From: Limnomonas spitsbergensis
Taxonomy: Eukaryota; Chlorophyta; Chlorophyceae; Chlamydomonadales
Direction: 5' to 3'
Length of the DNA stretch: 64,000 nucleotides
NCBI GenBank assembly: GCA_037349105.1
Contig: JAYJMM010000029.1
Coordinates: 1,364,001 to 1,428,000 of the forward strand
A model generated the notes under the pieces. The model searched no databases, was not told where the DNA came from, and saw only the letters and a list, made by a program, of their open reading frames with translations. The translations under genes and the position numbers were made by a program. This document shows positions 9,541 through 20,397 of the stretch, piece by piece. Position 1 is the stretch's first letter, and each line of letters begins with the position of its first letter.

Positions 9541-12500
9541 TCAGGGCATGCCGGACGCCCATTGCCGTAACTCATACGTGCCCCCTTCGCTCCTCTTTGC
9601 GGCCCAGTTGGAGCCGTCATTCGCCATATCCACCGCGCCCCCATTGACGACCCCCTCACCGCCCTCTTCACTGATGACGATCCCGCAGATCTTCACCTTG
9701 TGCTTGCCTGAGCTGGTGTCCGGCAACACGGTGATGGCGATGACACATTCGTCATGCTGCGATGCCTTGAACGCATGCAGGAAAAGCTGAAGCAGGTGGG
9801 ACAGAGGAGGTGGGACAGAGGAGGTGGGACAGAGGAGGTGGGACAGAGGAGGTGGGACAGAGGAGGTGGGACAGAGGAGGTGGGACAGAGGAGGTGGGAC
9901 AGAGGAGGTGGGACAAAGGAGGTGGGACAGAGGAGGTGGGACAGAGGAGGTGGGACAAAGGAGGTGGGACAGAGGAGGTGGGACAGAGGAGGTGGGACAA
10001 AGGAGGTGGGACAAAGGAGGTGGGACAGAGGAGGTGGGACAGAGGAGGTGGGACAGAGGAGGTGGGACAGAGGAGGTGGGACAGAGGAGGTGGGACAGAG
10101 GAGGTGGGACAGAGGAGGTGGGACAAAGGAGGTGAGACAGAGGAGGTGGGACAGAGGAGGTGGGACAGAGGATGTGGGACAGAGGAGGTGGGACAGAGGA
10201 GGTGGGACAGAGGAGGTGGAACAGAGGAGGCAGGAAGTGTGAACCAGTGCTCATTTAGTGCGCACTTGACCACCTGCCAGGTGTGGTAGGCGACTGGGCA
10301 GCCACCAATTGGCTGATAGGGACAAAATCTTGACCAGCCTACGGCAACTGGGCTTGCTGCACCAGCCCCCTCCCCCCGGCCGCAGATATTGCTGAATCGC
10401 ACCTGATGCAGCCTCAATTTAGCACTGCTGAGAGCAGAGGAGGTGCTGGATCCTGCATTCGATGAGCCCAGCACACACAGCCTCCAAAAACAAACGAGTG
10501 TGCGGGAATAAAACTAGGCTAATGCACCTGGCCAGGTCGACATATTCCCATATCCTGTGATCCGGTTGCTGCAGCCTCTCTTTTGATTGGCTATTCAAGC
10601 ATGAGACCAGCTGCCTAGGCGCCCATCTCCCAGACCCAGAGACGCTGCAAAAACATGAAGCATTCCATCCTCCTACAGGGCACATCTTAATGCGCAGCAG
10701 ATCACCTTCAGAAGCTGGTGGGCGGCCACCACTGGGCTAATGGGGACCAAACCTTATCCGGCCTGCGGTCGGTGGCCCAGGCAGCAAGGTTCGATGGTCC
10801 AGGCCCCCCTGGTCGGCGGTTGTTGTGTAGCTGAATTGCAGCTGAGGCGACCTCAGGAAACAGTGTCATCCACCCTACCTGGGAGGATAGTTCGCTGTGG
10901 TTGCCGTCAAGTTTCGAAGGGGCGCAGAAGCAGCCTGACTTGCACATGACGGAAGCTTGGCCCATATTTTCAAAGCTTTTCAAAAACGCAATCTCAACAA
11001 TGACCTACAGGGACCAGTGCACAGACCAACATGGTTCAGCAGCTTGCGAGCCGCTGTTTATTTCAGGGTTCTTCAGCCACAATTCAGCTACATCACAGGG
11101 GCCAGAGCCAGCCAACATCCCAACATGGCCCAGCTGCCTGCGGGCATGGCAGGATCATTTGACGCCCAGAGCTCTTCCTCACATGAAAAGTGTGGAACGA
11201 GGGTGACACTTTTGCAAGAGTCTAACGCTGGCTTCCCAAGCTTGGAAGGACCGGCCACAAATAGCTCGGCACAAGGCTCGTTTGCATCAGGGGCATGCTC
11301 ACTTCCACTCCCCCGGATGACCTGAAGAGTGTGGCGCATAGGCGTCCTACAAACGTGGGCATGTTCTTAACATTGGCTGGGTTCAAGCTTTAGGCATCGT
11401 TGCCCTGCTAGATCCACCGACCCAGCCACACCCTGTTGCCCACAGGACCTACCAGCTACAGTCTCAGAGGGAGGCAGCACACACACACCTCTTAACTACC
11501 GTGACAGGCATTCTCCACAGGCGTTCATTTTAGCACAGGCCTATGGGGGGGCCTGGTGCAGCTAGGAACCTGCTGCTCGGGGAACCTGCCGGAGGCTGGT
11601 CCAGCTTTGGTCCCCATTCAACCAGTTGCAGCGGCCCGGCGACCCACCAAATGTGGTTTGGTGTGCACAAAAGGATCCCTTCATTCCTCACACGCCTTCA
11701 GGCCGCACTGACGCCTACCTTGCCGCTGTCGCGCCTCTTAACAACGCCCCAGGTCCCCTTCGCAGCCGCCGACGACGTCGTGTTGACCCGCAGGCTGATC
11801 GCCGTCCCCGGGTGCTCCGAAATCCACCCCAGCTTGGGCCGGGTGGGGTGCCTGCCCTCGTCCTTGTACTCCCAGCCCTCATGGTCCATAACGACCCCGG
11901 CAAGGGCAGAGCCGGTGAAGCACTTGTCCGACGCAGACTCCCAGTTTCCGGGAAGCATCGGCGGCGGCAGCTGCTCATCTATGCTGGCCAGCTCCTCCTC
12001 AGTCGAGGGCGACGCCTTGGCCCCGGCAAGCGCGTCCAGGATGGCCTGCAGACCAGCGAGGGTTTAGGGTTCAGGGTTAGGGTTTAGGGGAGCCAAGGCC
12101 TGGAGGCAGGGCCGCTGTGGTCTTTGCTACAACGTCAGCGGGGCCGGCAGCCCACAACATTCTATGTCGCCGGCAAGCACAGGGTGTACACGTTTTTCAA
12201 CATGAGCAGGGCCTCCCATCTTCTACCTGAGGTATGTTGCCTGTGAGAGGTAGGGGCGGGTTGCATACTCCTCCCCCGACCAGGGGCAATGCGAGTCGAC
12301 ATCACATCACCCGAGGGGGTAAATTGAGGCGCGACTGATCAGCATGGTGGCAGCGCAGAGGTAGCCGAGGCAGCCTCGCAGTGTGCAGCTACACTGCCCG
12401 GGTGACTACGGCAGGCTACAGCCGGCCCAGGGCCTGGCCCTGGAGGCGCGGCAACCCTCCTGCTACCCAGGTGACTCTGGATGAACCTGCCAGACCCTGA

Positions 12501-14872
12501 CTCTGCACCAAGTCATTGCAAACCGGGTATGCTACCTTGAGTCACTTATGCTGCCACCGGGATCCAAAACGACCTGTGAGCCCCTCTGCCCCCACCTGTG
12601 CCCCCACCTGTGCCCCCACCTCTGCCCCCACCTGTGCCCCCACCTGTGCCCCCACCTGTGCCCCCACCTCTGCCCCCACCTGTGCCCCCACCTGTGCCCC
12701 CACCTGTGCCCCCACCTGTGCCCCCACCTGTGCCCCCACCTGTGCCGCTAACTCCCCCATGAACTTGTGGCCTGTGTGGCCCTCTGGGTGCAGGATGTCC
12801 CAGTAGAACACCTTCCCAATCAGGTCAGCTTCATCCTGGCCGCGGCCGCTTTCACGCGTGCTGTTAACATTGAATCCCGGGACGCCTGATGGCGTGGGAG
12901 TTGGGAGGTGTACGGTGAAGGGCCCTAAACCCCAGGAATCCGAGGGTCTATTTCTTTAGGTGGGTCCTTGATCTCGCCATGCAGACAAGCAGTATGTCCT
13001 GTTCGTGGTTGGAGCAAATGCAAGGTGCTCAGGCACAGAAAAACATGGCAGATAATGAGCTTCTGACCAAAGTCCTGCACCAACACGACAGTGGACAGGA
13101 GAGACGGGTGGAGAGAAGATGCTGGAGATGAGACATGCAAACGGCAGAAAGTGTCACCCTGCACTCCTACAGCAGTATTTATTCTGGTGAGCCCCGGGCT
13201 ACCTGATGTAGGCCGCTGGGCTGTCATCACTGAACCGACGGGAAACGAACCTTGACTGGCCTACAGCCAGTGGCCCAAGCAGCCCAAGCAGCAGAGCTTG
13301 CTACACCAGACGCCCCCGGCCGTAGACTGCTATGCAGCTGAAGCACCTCCTAGAACAATTAAATAAACAATGTGACCTGCATTATCCCCGCCCCTAAACA
13401 CGCACCCGCTCTCATCAGCTTCCATGCAGCTGCCTTGACGCTGAGCTCCGGCAGCTCATAGTAGAGCCCAAAGTCATGAAAGTCCCGCTCACAGCCTGGC
13501 CAGTAACTGCCACTGGGTAGGTCCCCAGGCAGCCGATGCCACCGGTACGCATGCAGGAGCAGGACTGCTGGCCGCCTGCATGCATAGGCATGTGGGACAC
13601 TACTTATTCCAGCACGCTTCAGCAACACTCCAGCGAGAGCATGGGGTAAGATGAGCTAGCCTGGTGCAGCAAGCCTTGCTGCTTTGGCATCCGGCCGTAG
13701 GCCCGTAAGGTTTGGTCCCGATTGGCCCAGAGGTGGTCGCCCGGCGGCCCCCTCAAGATGGTCTGGCGCACATTTAAAGAATTCAGGTATGCAGCATCAC
13801 TGAAGAAAGAGAGCAAAGCGCCTGCTGGCAGCACGCCTGCCAGGACAGCTACTGTTTGTATCAGGGCTATAAACTTCCATGGGTCCACCAAGAGGGAAGC
13901 CCACGTCACAACCTAGGGCATGGCATGGCTGGCTGTTGGTGACTGGTCAGGAGATCAGGGCCCAAAGATGGCCTCAATGATAGTCTCAATGCCAGCAGCA
14001 AGAAAGACCGATATTAGAATAGCAAGATAAACCATGTCATCCATACCTAACACAACCTACAAGAATCCATTAGCAATTTATTTTTCAAAATGGCGAATTT
14101 CGCAATTCGTAAATCGTACTTTCGAAGTGTGTACTCAGGGAGAGGGATACATATACATATACATGCCCCCTGTGGCAGAAGCTGCCTGCCACGCTTTCTA
14201 ATGGATAGATGAGTCAGACCAAGGCCACCACCACATTTCGCCAGGTGTCAGCCGACCGGCTTGCCCTCTCCACCCTGAGCCCTCAATCACGTACTTAGGA
14301 TAGGTGAGCAGCTTACGAATCAGCCTCTCAAAAGCCCTTCGTGCCGGGTGTGCCATGACATCGATCTTCTTTTTGCCCGGGAAGATTTCCTCGTCGTTGA
14401 GCGTGTAGTCCAAGACCACAATGTCCGCCTCGGCAGGTACGTGCAGGTTGTGGCAGACGGACATGTAGGAGCTCATTGTGCCAGGCACCGCACCATTGTG
14501 CACATGCACCGTGCCCTTGCCCATGGCAGCCTGCACGATCTGCTCAAACCACATGGGGAATGGCTTTGAGGCTTCGGTGGCGTCCTCTGCGCCCTGCCCT
14601 GCAGTGATGCTGCCACCCAGGAAGACCACCGTCAGGTTCTGGCCGGTCAGGGAGCGGTGCATGGCTGAGCGGAGGCGTGCCATGTTCCCTGGGCTGGTCA
14701 TGGCCAGCTGGCGCTGGCTCTCGTCAGTCATCCAACGGTAGGGAAGCAAGCCTGAGCTGTGCATCGTGTGTCGGCATGATGCTGATTTGGAAGACGTGGT
14801 CGCCTCTTGGCATGTGGTTTCAACAGCCCAAAGAGCCAAGACGATTGACAGGGTCAGGGCAACCCATCCCAT
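9541..14872 (-). CDS. SGNH hydrolase-type protein A (secreted or signal-anchored)
   Basis: Six exons: 14295-14872, 13406-13575, 12740-12885, 11719-12045, 10879-11004, 9541-9786; 530 residues. N-terminus MGWVALTLSIVLALWAVE is a signal peptide or anchor. Catalytic blocks of the SGNH/GDSL superfamily: GGSITAGQG (about residues 86-94, GGSIT instead of GDSL), HNGAVPGTMSSY (block II Gly), LDYTLND (block III Asn), and FYWDILHPEGHTGHKFMGE (block V, D-x-x-H). The C-terminal ~200 residues hold SASDKC, a CKSGCFC cluster and a strand-rich end (TVLPDTSSGKHKVKICGIVI), probably a beta-sandwich conserved in algal homologues. Enzyme class: esterase/deacetylase acting on ester or acetyl groups; substrate unknown, a cell-surface glycan is a guess. 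Exon 4 encodes 11 more residues at its end than in paralogues B and C. Most introns contain MITEs or minisatellites. Confidence 0.88.
9797..10226. repeat. 14-bp minisatellite next to a splice acceptor
   Basis: About 30 units of GGTGGGACAGAGGA (variants ACAAAGGA, GATGTGGG) in intron 5 of SGNH A. On the sense (minus) strand the unit is TCCTCTGTCCCACC, pyrimidine-rich, and the array ends about 10 bp before the CAG acceptor of exon 6. It makes long open frames in several phases that are not genes. Confidence 0.97.
10245..10428 (+). repeat. MITE-like repeat, copy 6 (both termini clear)
   Basis: Bounded by CAGTGCTCATTTAGTGCGC and by CTCAATTTAGCACTG, which are inverted versions of each other in the outer 7 bp. 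Core GGCAGCCACCAATTGGC, GGGCTTGCTGCACCAG. Intron 5 of SGNH A. Confidence 0.8.
10687..10851 (+). repeat. MITE-like repeat, copy 7
   Basis: TTAATGCGCAGCAGATCACC head, GGGCGGCCACCACTGGGC core, GTGTAGCTGAATTGCAGCTG tail. Also in intron 5 of SGNH A, 260 bp from copy 6. Confidence 0.8.
11058..11180 (-). repeat. MITE-like repeat, copy 8 (half element)
   Basis: Reverse tail CTTCAGCCACAATTCAGCTA then CATCACAGGGGCC; the other half is unrecognisable. Confidence 0.5.
11525..11672 (-). repeat. MITE-like repeat, copy 9
   Basis: Reverse copy in intron 4 of SGNH A: GTTCATTTTAGCACAGGCC, GGCCTGGTGCAGC, GGTCCAGCTTTGGTCCCCAT, ending GGTTTGGTGTGCACAAAA. Confidence 0.75.
12058..12091. repeat. Interstitial telomere-like tract (TTTAGGG variants)
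   Basis: GGGTTTAGGGTTCAGGGTTA and GGGTTTAGGGG in tandem: four to five plant/algal-type telomere units with one variant. On the sense strand it is CCCTAAACCCTAACCCTGAA-type and lies 12 bp before the exon 4 acceptor (CTGGTCTGCAG) of SGNH A, in the place of the polypyrimidine tract. Confidence 0.85.
12586..12745. repeat. 12-bp minisatellite made of repeated 5' splice sites
   Basis: About 13 units of CCCCACCTGTGC; on the sense strand each unit is GCACAG|GTGGGG, identical to the donor of SGNH A exon 3. Units are a multiple of three (reading A-Q-V-G or A-E-V-G), so any of them could act as donor without shifting the frame. Confidence 0.95.
13199..13345 (+). repeat. MITE-like repeat, copy 10
   Basis: Intron 2 of SGNH A. 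CTTGACTGGCCTACAGCCAG, CCCAAGCAGCAGAGCTTGCT, GGCCGTAGACTGCTATGCAG; the CCCAAGCAG motif is duplicated. Confidence 0.75.
13652..13783 (-). repeat. MITE-like repeat, copy 11
   Basis: Reverse copy in intron 1 of SGNH A: CTGGTGCAGCAAGCCTTGCT, GGCCGTAGGCCCGTAAGG, GTCTGGCGCACATTTAAAG. Confidence 0.8.
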
Positions 14873-17726
14873 GGCCCTGTCAGATCAGCTACAGGAAGGA
14901 GAACAGGTCAACATCGCAAACACGCCGTAAAGGGCGCAGATGGGTGGAGTTCGAAAATTGATAGCAAACGATTAAGATGCTATGGAGTGCTGGGGTGCGT
15001 TGGAGAGGCGAATGCATTAGTTCGCCGCTGTAACTTCGAAAATTTCGAATCGGCAGGATCGTCTAGGGTGGACGGCATGGTGTGGACCTATGGTGCGGAC
15101 TGGTGCCAGTCGCTGTGGCTAAGACTTCGCCCGCTCCCGTCACATCAAGCATTAAAGCTGGTCCTACTCGAAAGCAGGGGCTCGGAATCCAGCTCGAGAT
15201 GGGCTTGCCAGAGATCTATTCGTGAGAGAGTCCCGGCGCCGCATCCACCGTGCTATACCTGGAAACGGTATGCAAGAGCATATTTTCAAGCGATTATGTT
15301 GTCCTCTATCCTTCTGACCTAGTGCATAACTACCTCCAAGGCTGACTCGATCACCTCGCACATTGCGCGCCCCGCTAACGCATATCACGTCTCTACCGCT
15401 GATGCGACATGATACCTCTCATTGATACCAATTTCCTGCAGTGGCATCAAAATTCGAAGGTTAGGATGGAGCCAAGATTCGTGAGGCAATGACTGCAAGT
15501 CTGCAACTGCTGGGTCATTGCCCAGCAGCCCTGCCCCAGCTGCTTTGCCGAAACACTCGGCATGCAATCGTGCAGGGAGGTGAAGGAGGATGGCCGCAAA
15601 TGGGGGTGCAAAGCAGTCGCATACGCCTACAGCAGTAAGGGAGGTGAGTAGCAGTCTGAAACTCTTAGACGGCCGTGGAATACCTGGCACCTATGGTAGG
15701 GCACTAGGGTCTGCCCGTCCTACACTCATGCCTACGAAGTAACAAGCAGTAGGCATGCGCTGGTGGCAAATCAGAACAGCCACGGGCATGCACAGAGGCC
15801 AAAGCAGCAGGCGTACACAGTGGATAATTGGTCATTGCCTGTTCACATTGGGGCTCATTACAACTGTTGTTTAAGTTCTCCATCGTCATATCTACGTTCA
15901 GCAGCTTTGTGGCTCTTGCTCAAGCACACACAACTTGCCATGCACGTCCTCATACTCTTGCTCTTTGGTCTAAGCTTCATGTTTTACATTGTCAGCTCTT
16001 GCTAGAAAATTCTCACATGTACCAATCAGAGTGCTATACAGCTACAATAGGTGCACCTTCACGGTTTGCGATTAATTGGCTTCTAAATGTGTACTGGCCA
16101 ATCAGTATCAGAAATTCATTAGGAAGCTCCAGGGCCCAACCTGGACCATTCCATTCCTTGAAGTTTGAAGGGATTGGGAAACTTGGCATTGAACTGCCTG
16201 GGTGTCCCCACAAAGGTCTCTTAAATGAAAATTCGGCTACGAGGTGGAGGAAGGCCGAAGAAAAAAGGCAACCCGTCCTTCCTCAAAGCATTATGCAATG
16301 GCCTATTTGGCTCCGACACCCACCAAAACCCTGTAAACCTGTTTTCCTCAGTCACAGGGCATATTTACCAGTAATGGGTATACCAGGGGTATAATCCAAG
16401 TTCAACAAATTGCTTCTCATGGTATCGATCAATCTAGCTGGTTACATAATGTAAAATGTCCAAACAAAAGAATAAAAATCTAGGCTAAGCCAGGATATGA
16501 GCTTGGATTTAGGTTCTCTCTCAGCCCAGATACCAGTGACCGATAAATTCAACGAATCGCATATCATTCTATCCATTTATCTAGCTGGTTAGCAAAGGTC
16601 CAATGTTCAAACAACAACCATAAATGTAGCCCAATATCTAGATCCCAAAATCCCTATCATGATGCCAACCAACTGCGTAGACAAAAATAGGAGAATGGCA
16701 TTTGTAGTATCGTCATCTGATGGCTAGAAACAAGGATTCTGGTTTCCTGGAAAATGCCTATTTGCCCCTGCTTTCTACCACCTTTTCACCCCCTCTCCCC
16801 CTGGGCCAACAAATACCAAGACAATTTTGGAAACCTCACGCCAAGCTCTACAATGCTGGGAAATTGGGTCTCTCAGTTGTTTTTGACACCCATCCCCTCC
16901 TCGATGAAGGTGTCCAATACACTCTGATCCAATTTCCGTCCGTGGTTTTGGAAGGAACATCAGTCGAGGCCTGTAATGAGCTGCAATGGCCCAATGTGTG
17001 ACTACCACGCCGGCAGCCCCCTTGTTATTTTTTGCGGAAATGGCAGATGGACTGATAGAGCGCGGGCTAGTATAAGGGTTTTGCTCGTGCGGCTAGGCCT
17101 GGCAACCTCGCCACTGATGAATGACATAACACGGCAAAGTTGGGGAATGACGGGGATGAGGCTACTACAGGTTGGGTCTAACCAAGCTCCCTAAACCTGC
17201 AAAAAATATTAATTATTAAAAAGTTAATAACCCATTGATTGGGTAACATTGGGGCCCTCTAGGCTCACTAATGAAATATATGGAAGGCGGTCGTTCAAAC
17301 CGAACTTTGGTCGACAAACTGTCTAAACCTCTCTGGTCTAAACTGAACTAAGCTTTAAACCGTTAGTTCTGTTTCAATCAGTTGTTGCACTGGTGTATTT
17401 ATGATGTGATGGACATACATACACAATGCGCCCCTGATATTACCGGCATGCTGAATACCCAGAGAAACGTATTTGTCCAAGATGCCCCATCTACCTCAGC
17501 ATCTACGTATCAATGCCTACAATTCTATGATCCACTGACAACTATCATTTCAAGCCATGATCATTTCACATAGTAAAGGCAATTGTCTTGGCACTGACAC
17601 CACACAGCTCAAACTTTCCGATCAAGCTCTTTATGTCAGCAGCTGAGAAAAAAGGCCATTCAATTTGGAAGTTACAGTTTTGCTAACTTGGCTGCCTCTA
17701 CTGTCACATGGCCTTTAGGAGTCCTC
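14873..17726. other. Long intergenic region between SGNH A and D1
   Basis: 2.85 kb holding the SGNH A promoter (right of 14872) and the D1 3' flank. It becomes A/T-rich from about 15.8 kb. Open frames up to 188 codons exist on the plus strand (15828-16394) but show no known family, no splice logic and no codon bias; I do not call them. No MITE copy was recognised here, unlike most introns. Confidence 0.45.
17672..17676 (-). terminator. TGTAA poly(A) signal of D1
   Basis: TTACA on the plus strand (CTGTAAC on the minus strand), about 50 bp past the D1 stop. Confidence 0.45.
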
Positions 17727-19343
17727 TCAACCATCACAAGAGAAGCAGAGCTTGTAATTGTTGGTGTTTCCATCCTGTGCAAGTGGTGCCAGGGTTAGGA
17801 AACTGTCATCAAGGGCAGAGGGCATCAAGTATTCAAGTGACCAAACTTGCCACAAGGAATAGCACATTTCCCCAGCATTTGTTTGGTATATGCAGGGGGT
17901 ATGTTTGAGCCCTTTCTAGCCTCACCACAAAGCAGTCCACACCCTTGTAGGCTTTGATGTCGGCATGACAGGGCACGTAGCTATTCTGCCCAGTGGCGCA
18001 GCGGATACGCCCAAGTAGATGGATAGGTCTATTAATTAATTACAACAAAGCTGACGAAGCAGCTTATCTCTGTTATAATTGTGCATTTCAGCTTCATTTC
18101 AGGTACAACATTTTCTACGGCGAGTGGGGGCTGTGCAGCAAGTCTTGCTGGTCGGGCTACCAGCCTTAGTTAGGCTGGATGAGGTTTGGTTTCCACAGAT
18201 TTTATGGCGGCCGCCCAGTGGCCTGCCAAAGGTGTAATGGTGCAGCGCATTAAATGTAAGCTAATTGCCATACTTAACCAGAAATGTTGAGAAGGAAGGT
18301 AGGCTGGAAGAGAAAAGGGTAGGAGAAACCAAGCTTTTGAAAACAGCATCGATAGCAAGGGTGATTGCCATAACAATAGAACATTGTAGATAACAATGTC
18401 CTATCACTCTATCAGATATGTGGGAAAGATCCACAACAATATTCTTACACTGGCATAGGCATGAGCAAAGGAAGATGCCGTAGCTGTAGCATCGCCCCTC
18501 CCGCTGCTGATAGCCTGGTGAATAGTCTGGAACAGGCAGCAACAGGAATGCATTTTAATAATGGATGCACACAACTGGAGCATTGACTGCATGCAGCAGT
18601 TCCTGGGTTGGTTGGGTGACTCCAGAATGTGTTTGAAATGTTCAGCATGCATCCCGATCCAGCTAGGATCCTGGCTGCAGATTGAAGATTTCAAGCTATC
18701 AGGTCGAAGTTGTGGACTGGATCCCAGACAGAATCAGGGATATATCTTGACAATAACATCGACGACTTGAGATTCCCTATCTTATTACATTGCTCAGGTC
18801 AGGTCAGCCAGATATTGAGATATGGGTTGTAAAAATGGCGACCCGAGTTGAGATCTGTATGCTTTCATTCTTTTGTGGGGGGGATAGGATTTCAATTCAA
18901 GCACAGATGGGATGATGAGTCATGCGAGTCATGCTAGCGTATACAAGTATAATTATGATTGGGTCCAGGCGAATCCAGATTTCACCTGCCTTTTAGTTGT
19001 GGATCCGGATCCAGTGGCAATCGCTTGAGCGAAGGACTGCGCATTGCTACTTCCAGACGCACTTGCAAATGAGCTGGCTGAGGCGGTGGCCCACTGAGAC
19101 AATTGACGAGCACCTGCATCAATACAAATCCATTGGCAGAGGGTATGGAGGCACCTGGTCATATAACACAATGAAAGAGCGCTCAGACCACCTGCAAGTC
19201 TTTGGCAGCAGGTCCCATGTAATGTGTGTCACTCATCAAGATCAAACATGGTTTTTAAGTGGGAAAACAGAGGAACAATTCCAACCTTGTGCTTGGCTTG
19301 AAAGGAAGAGAAACAGTACAAGACAAGAGCATGTAATTGTCAT
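17727..19343 (-). CDS. D1: short secreted Ala/Ser/Gln-rich protein, deleted copy of D2
   Basis: Proposed exons 19286-19343, 18986-19113, 18449-18514, 17926-17985, 17727-17774; in frame, 119 residues. Exon 1 is a signal peptide (MTITCSCLVLFLFLSSQAQ). Then a low-complexity part: [37 protein letters not shown], and [20 protein letters not shown]. The end is [19 protein letters not shown] plus [15 protein letters not shown]. Every exon has a counterpart in D2, but the seven exons between D2's AISSG exon and its penultimate exon are missing. The break lies inside the penultimate exon (about 18023-18035), whose old acceptor is lost; a CAG at 17986-17988, internal to the D2 exon, would restore phase 0. 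I recognise no family; function unknown. It could be an expressed short form or an early pseudogene. No frame-breaking change was found with this splice choice. Confidence 0.6.
18085..18255 (-). repeat. MITE-like repeat, copy 12 (in D1 intron 3)
   Basis: Reverse copy: ATTTCAGCTTCATTTCAGG, TGTGCAGCAAGTCTTGCTGG, GGCCGCCCAGTGGCCTGCC, ending GCAGCGCATTAAATG. Its left flank also matches that of copy 13 in the equivalent D2 intron. Confidence 0.8.
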
Positions 19344-20397
19344 ATTCCTGCAGATAAAACTTGGTGCATTGAATCACTCCTTCCGGCAATCATTCCAAGG
19401 CAGTTGGTGCTCACGGATCGCTCGTCGTCGCTCACCTTCGGATGGACTTTCGGAGGATCCGACGCCGACCTCAGTTTCGACTTCTTGTCCCGGATCACAG
19501 ATGCTTGAACTAAATCAGATATCAATTATTGTAAAATATACGAAGCAAGGTGTCTTGCAATGACAAATTTAGGGGGCCGAAAATACGAAGGCAGGCCAGG
19601 GTGAAATTCAAATTCAAACCCTCAAAACCTGCTCAGAAATCTGTTCAAAGCAACCCGTCAAACCTGCCTTACGCCTCTAACCCACCCCGCTGTCTTGTCG
19701 TGATCTGACCCACACCATGTGCACGCATTTCGTCAAAGCCCGGGGTTTGAGATGAACCATGTTTTTCTGGTTGTCAGCAAACTGATCAAGTAAAACATCC
19801 AAAGCAAGTGCACCACTCACCGGAAGGAAACACAAAATGATCTTTATATGCTGGGCAGTGGCCAGTGGACAACTTAGACTGCAGCATCTACAATCCGCAC
19901 ACCATGCAAGATATGATCTCCCTGGGCACCATGCTTCACGATGCCAGAATGAATCATCCAGGAAGTGAACTAAACAAAAGCAGTGCAGACATACTTAAAA
20001 ACCAGTAGCTCTGTAAAGCCAGTTGTACCGGTTTTATGTGTGAACCTTTATGTACGTCACGTGATGCTATGCTGGACTACACGCATTCACGAGCACACAC
20101 ACATTATAACGACTTGCATAATACCCAGAGATAAGTTGCCTAATCTGCCCGACCTATTTATCCCTCCCCCCAAATATCGGACTTCCTGACAACCATCACA
20201 TCACGCTGTCATCATCATTAATTCATTTCACATGATGGCAGTAGCCTGGGCACTGACACTACATACGCAGCTCGAATCTGGCCATTAAGCTCTTTCTATC
20301 TGCCTATCTTCCGATAGCCTATGTAGAGCATAAATCAGGGAATCCCAATTTGGTGAACTTGTTTGTCACTATTGCTTTAAGGCCAGATTGAGTGCCC
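19344..20397. promoter_or_regulatory. D1 promoter / 5' UTR exon and D2 3' flank
   Basis: Both D1 and D2 have a CTGCAG acceptor a few bases before the ATG and a conserved upstream block ending in a GTGAGC donor (19431-19435 for D1, 28174-28178 for D2), so each gene probably has a spliced 5' UTR. The D1 block at about 19436-19520 aligns with 28179-28270. The part 20190-20397 aligns with 17520-17726 past the D1 stop, i.e. shared 3' UTR. No TATA box assigned. Confidence 0.5.

Noticed and set aside
9797..10226. CRISPR-like array
   Set aside because: Units are contiguous with no unique spacers, in a eukaryotic intron.
9541..10474. 237- to 240-codon frames of Ser-Pro-Pro-Leu/Val repeats on both strands
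   Set aside because: Produced by the 14-bp minisatellite; only the first 82 codons of the minus-strand frame are real (SGNH A exon 6).
15828..16394. 188-codon plus-strand ORF in the A-D1 intergenic region
   Set aside because: No recognised domain, no nearby splice-consistent exons, A/T-rich, codon use unlike neighbours.
17727..19343. D1 as a clear pseudogene
   Set aside because: No stop or frameshift with the cryptic acceptor, and codon differences to D2 keep the frame; left open rather than called broken.
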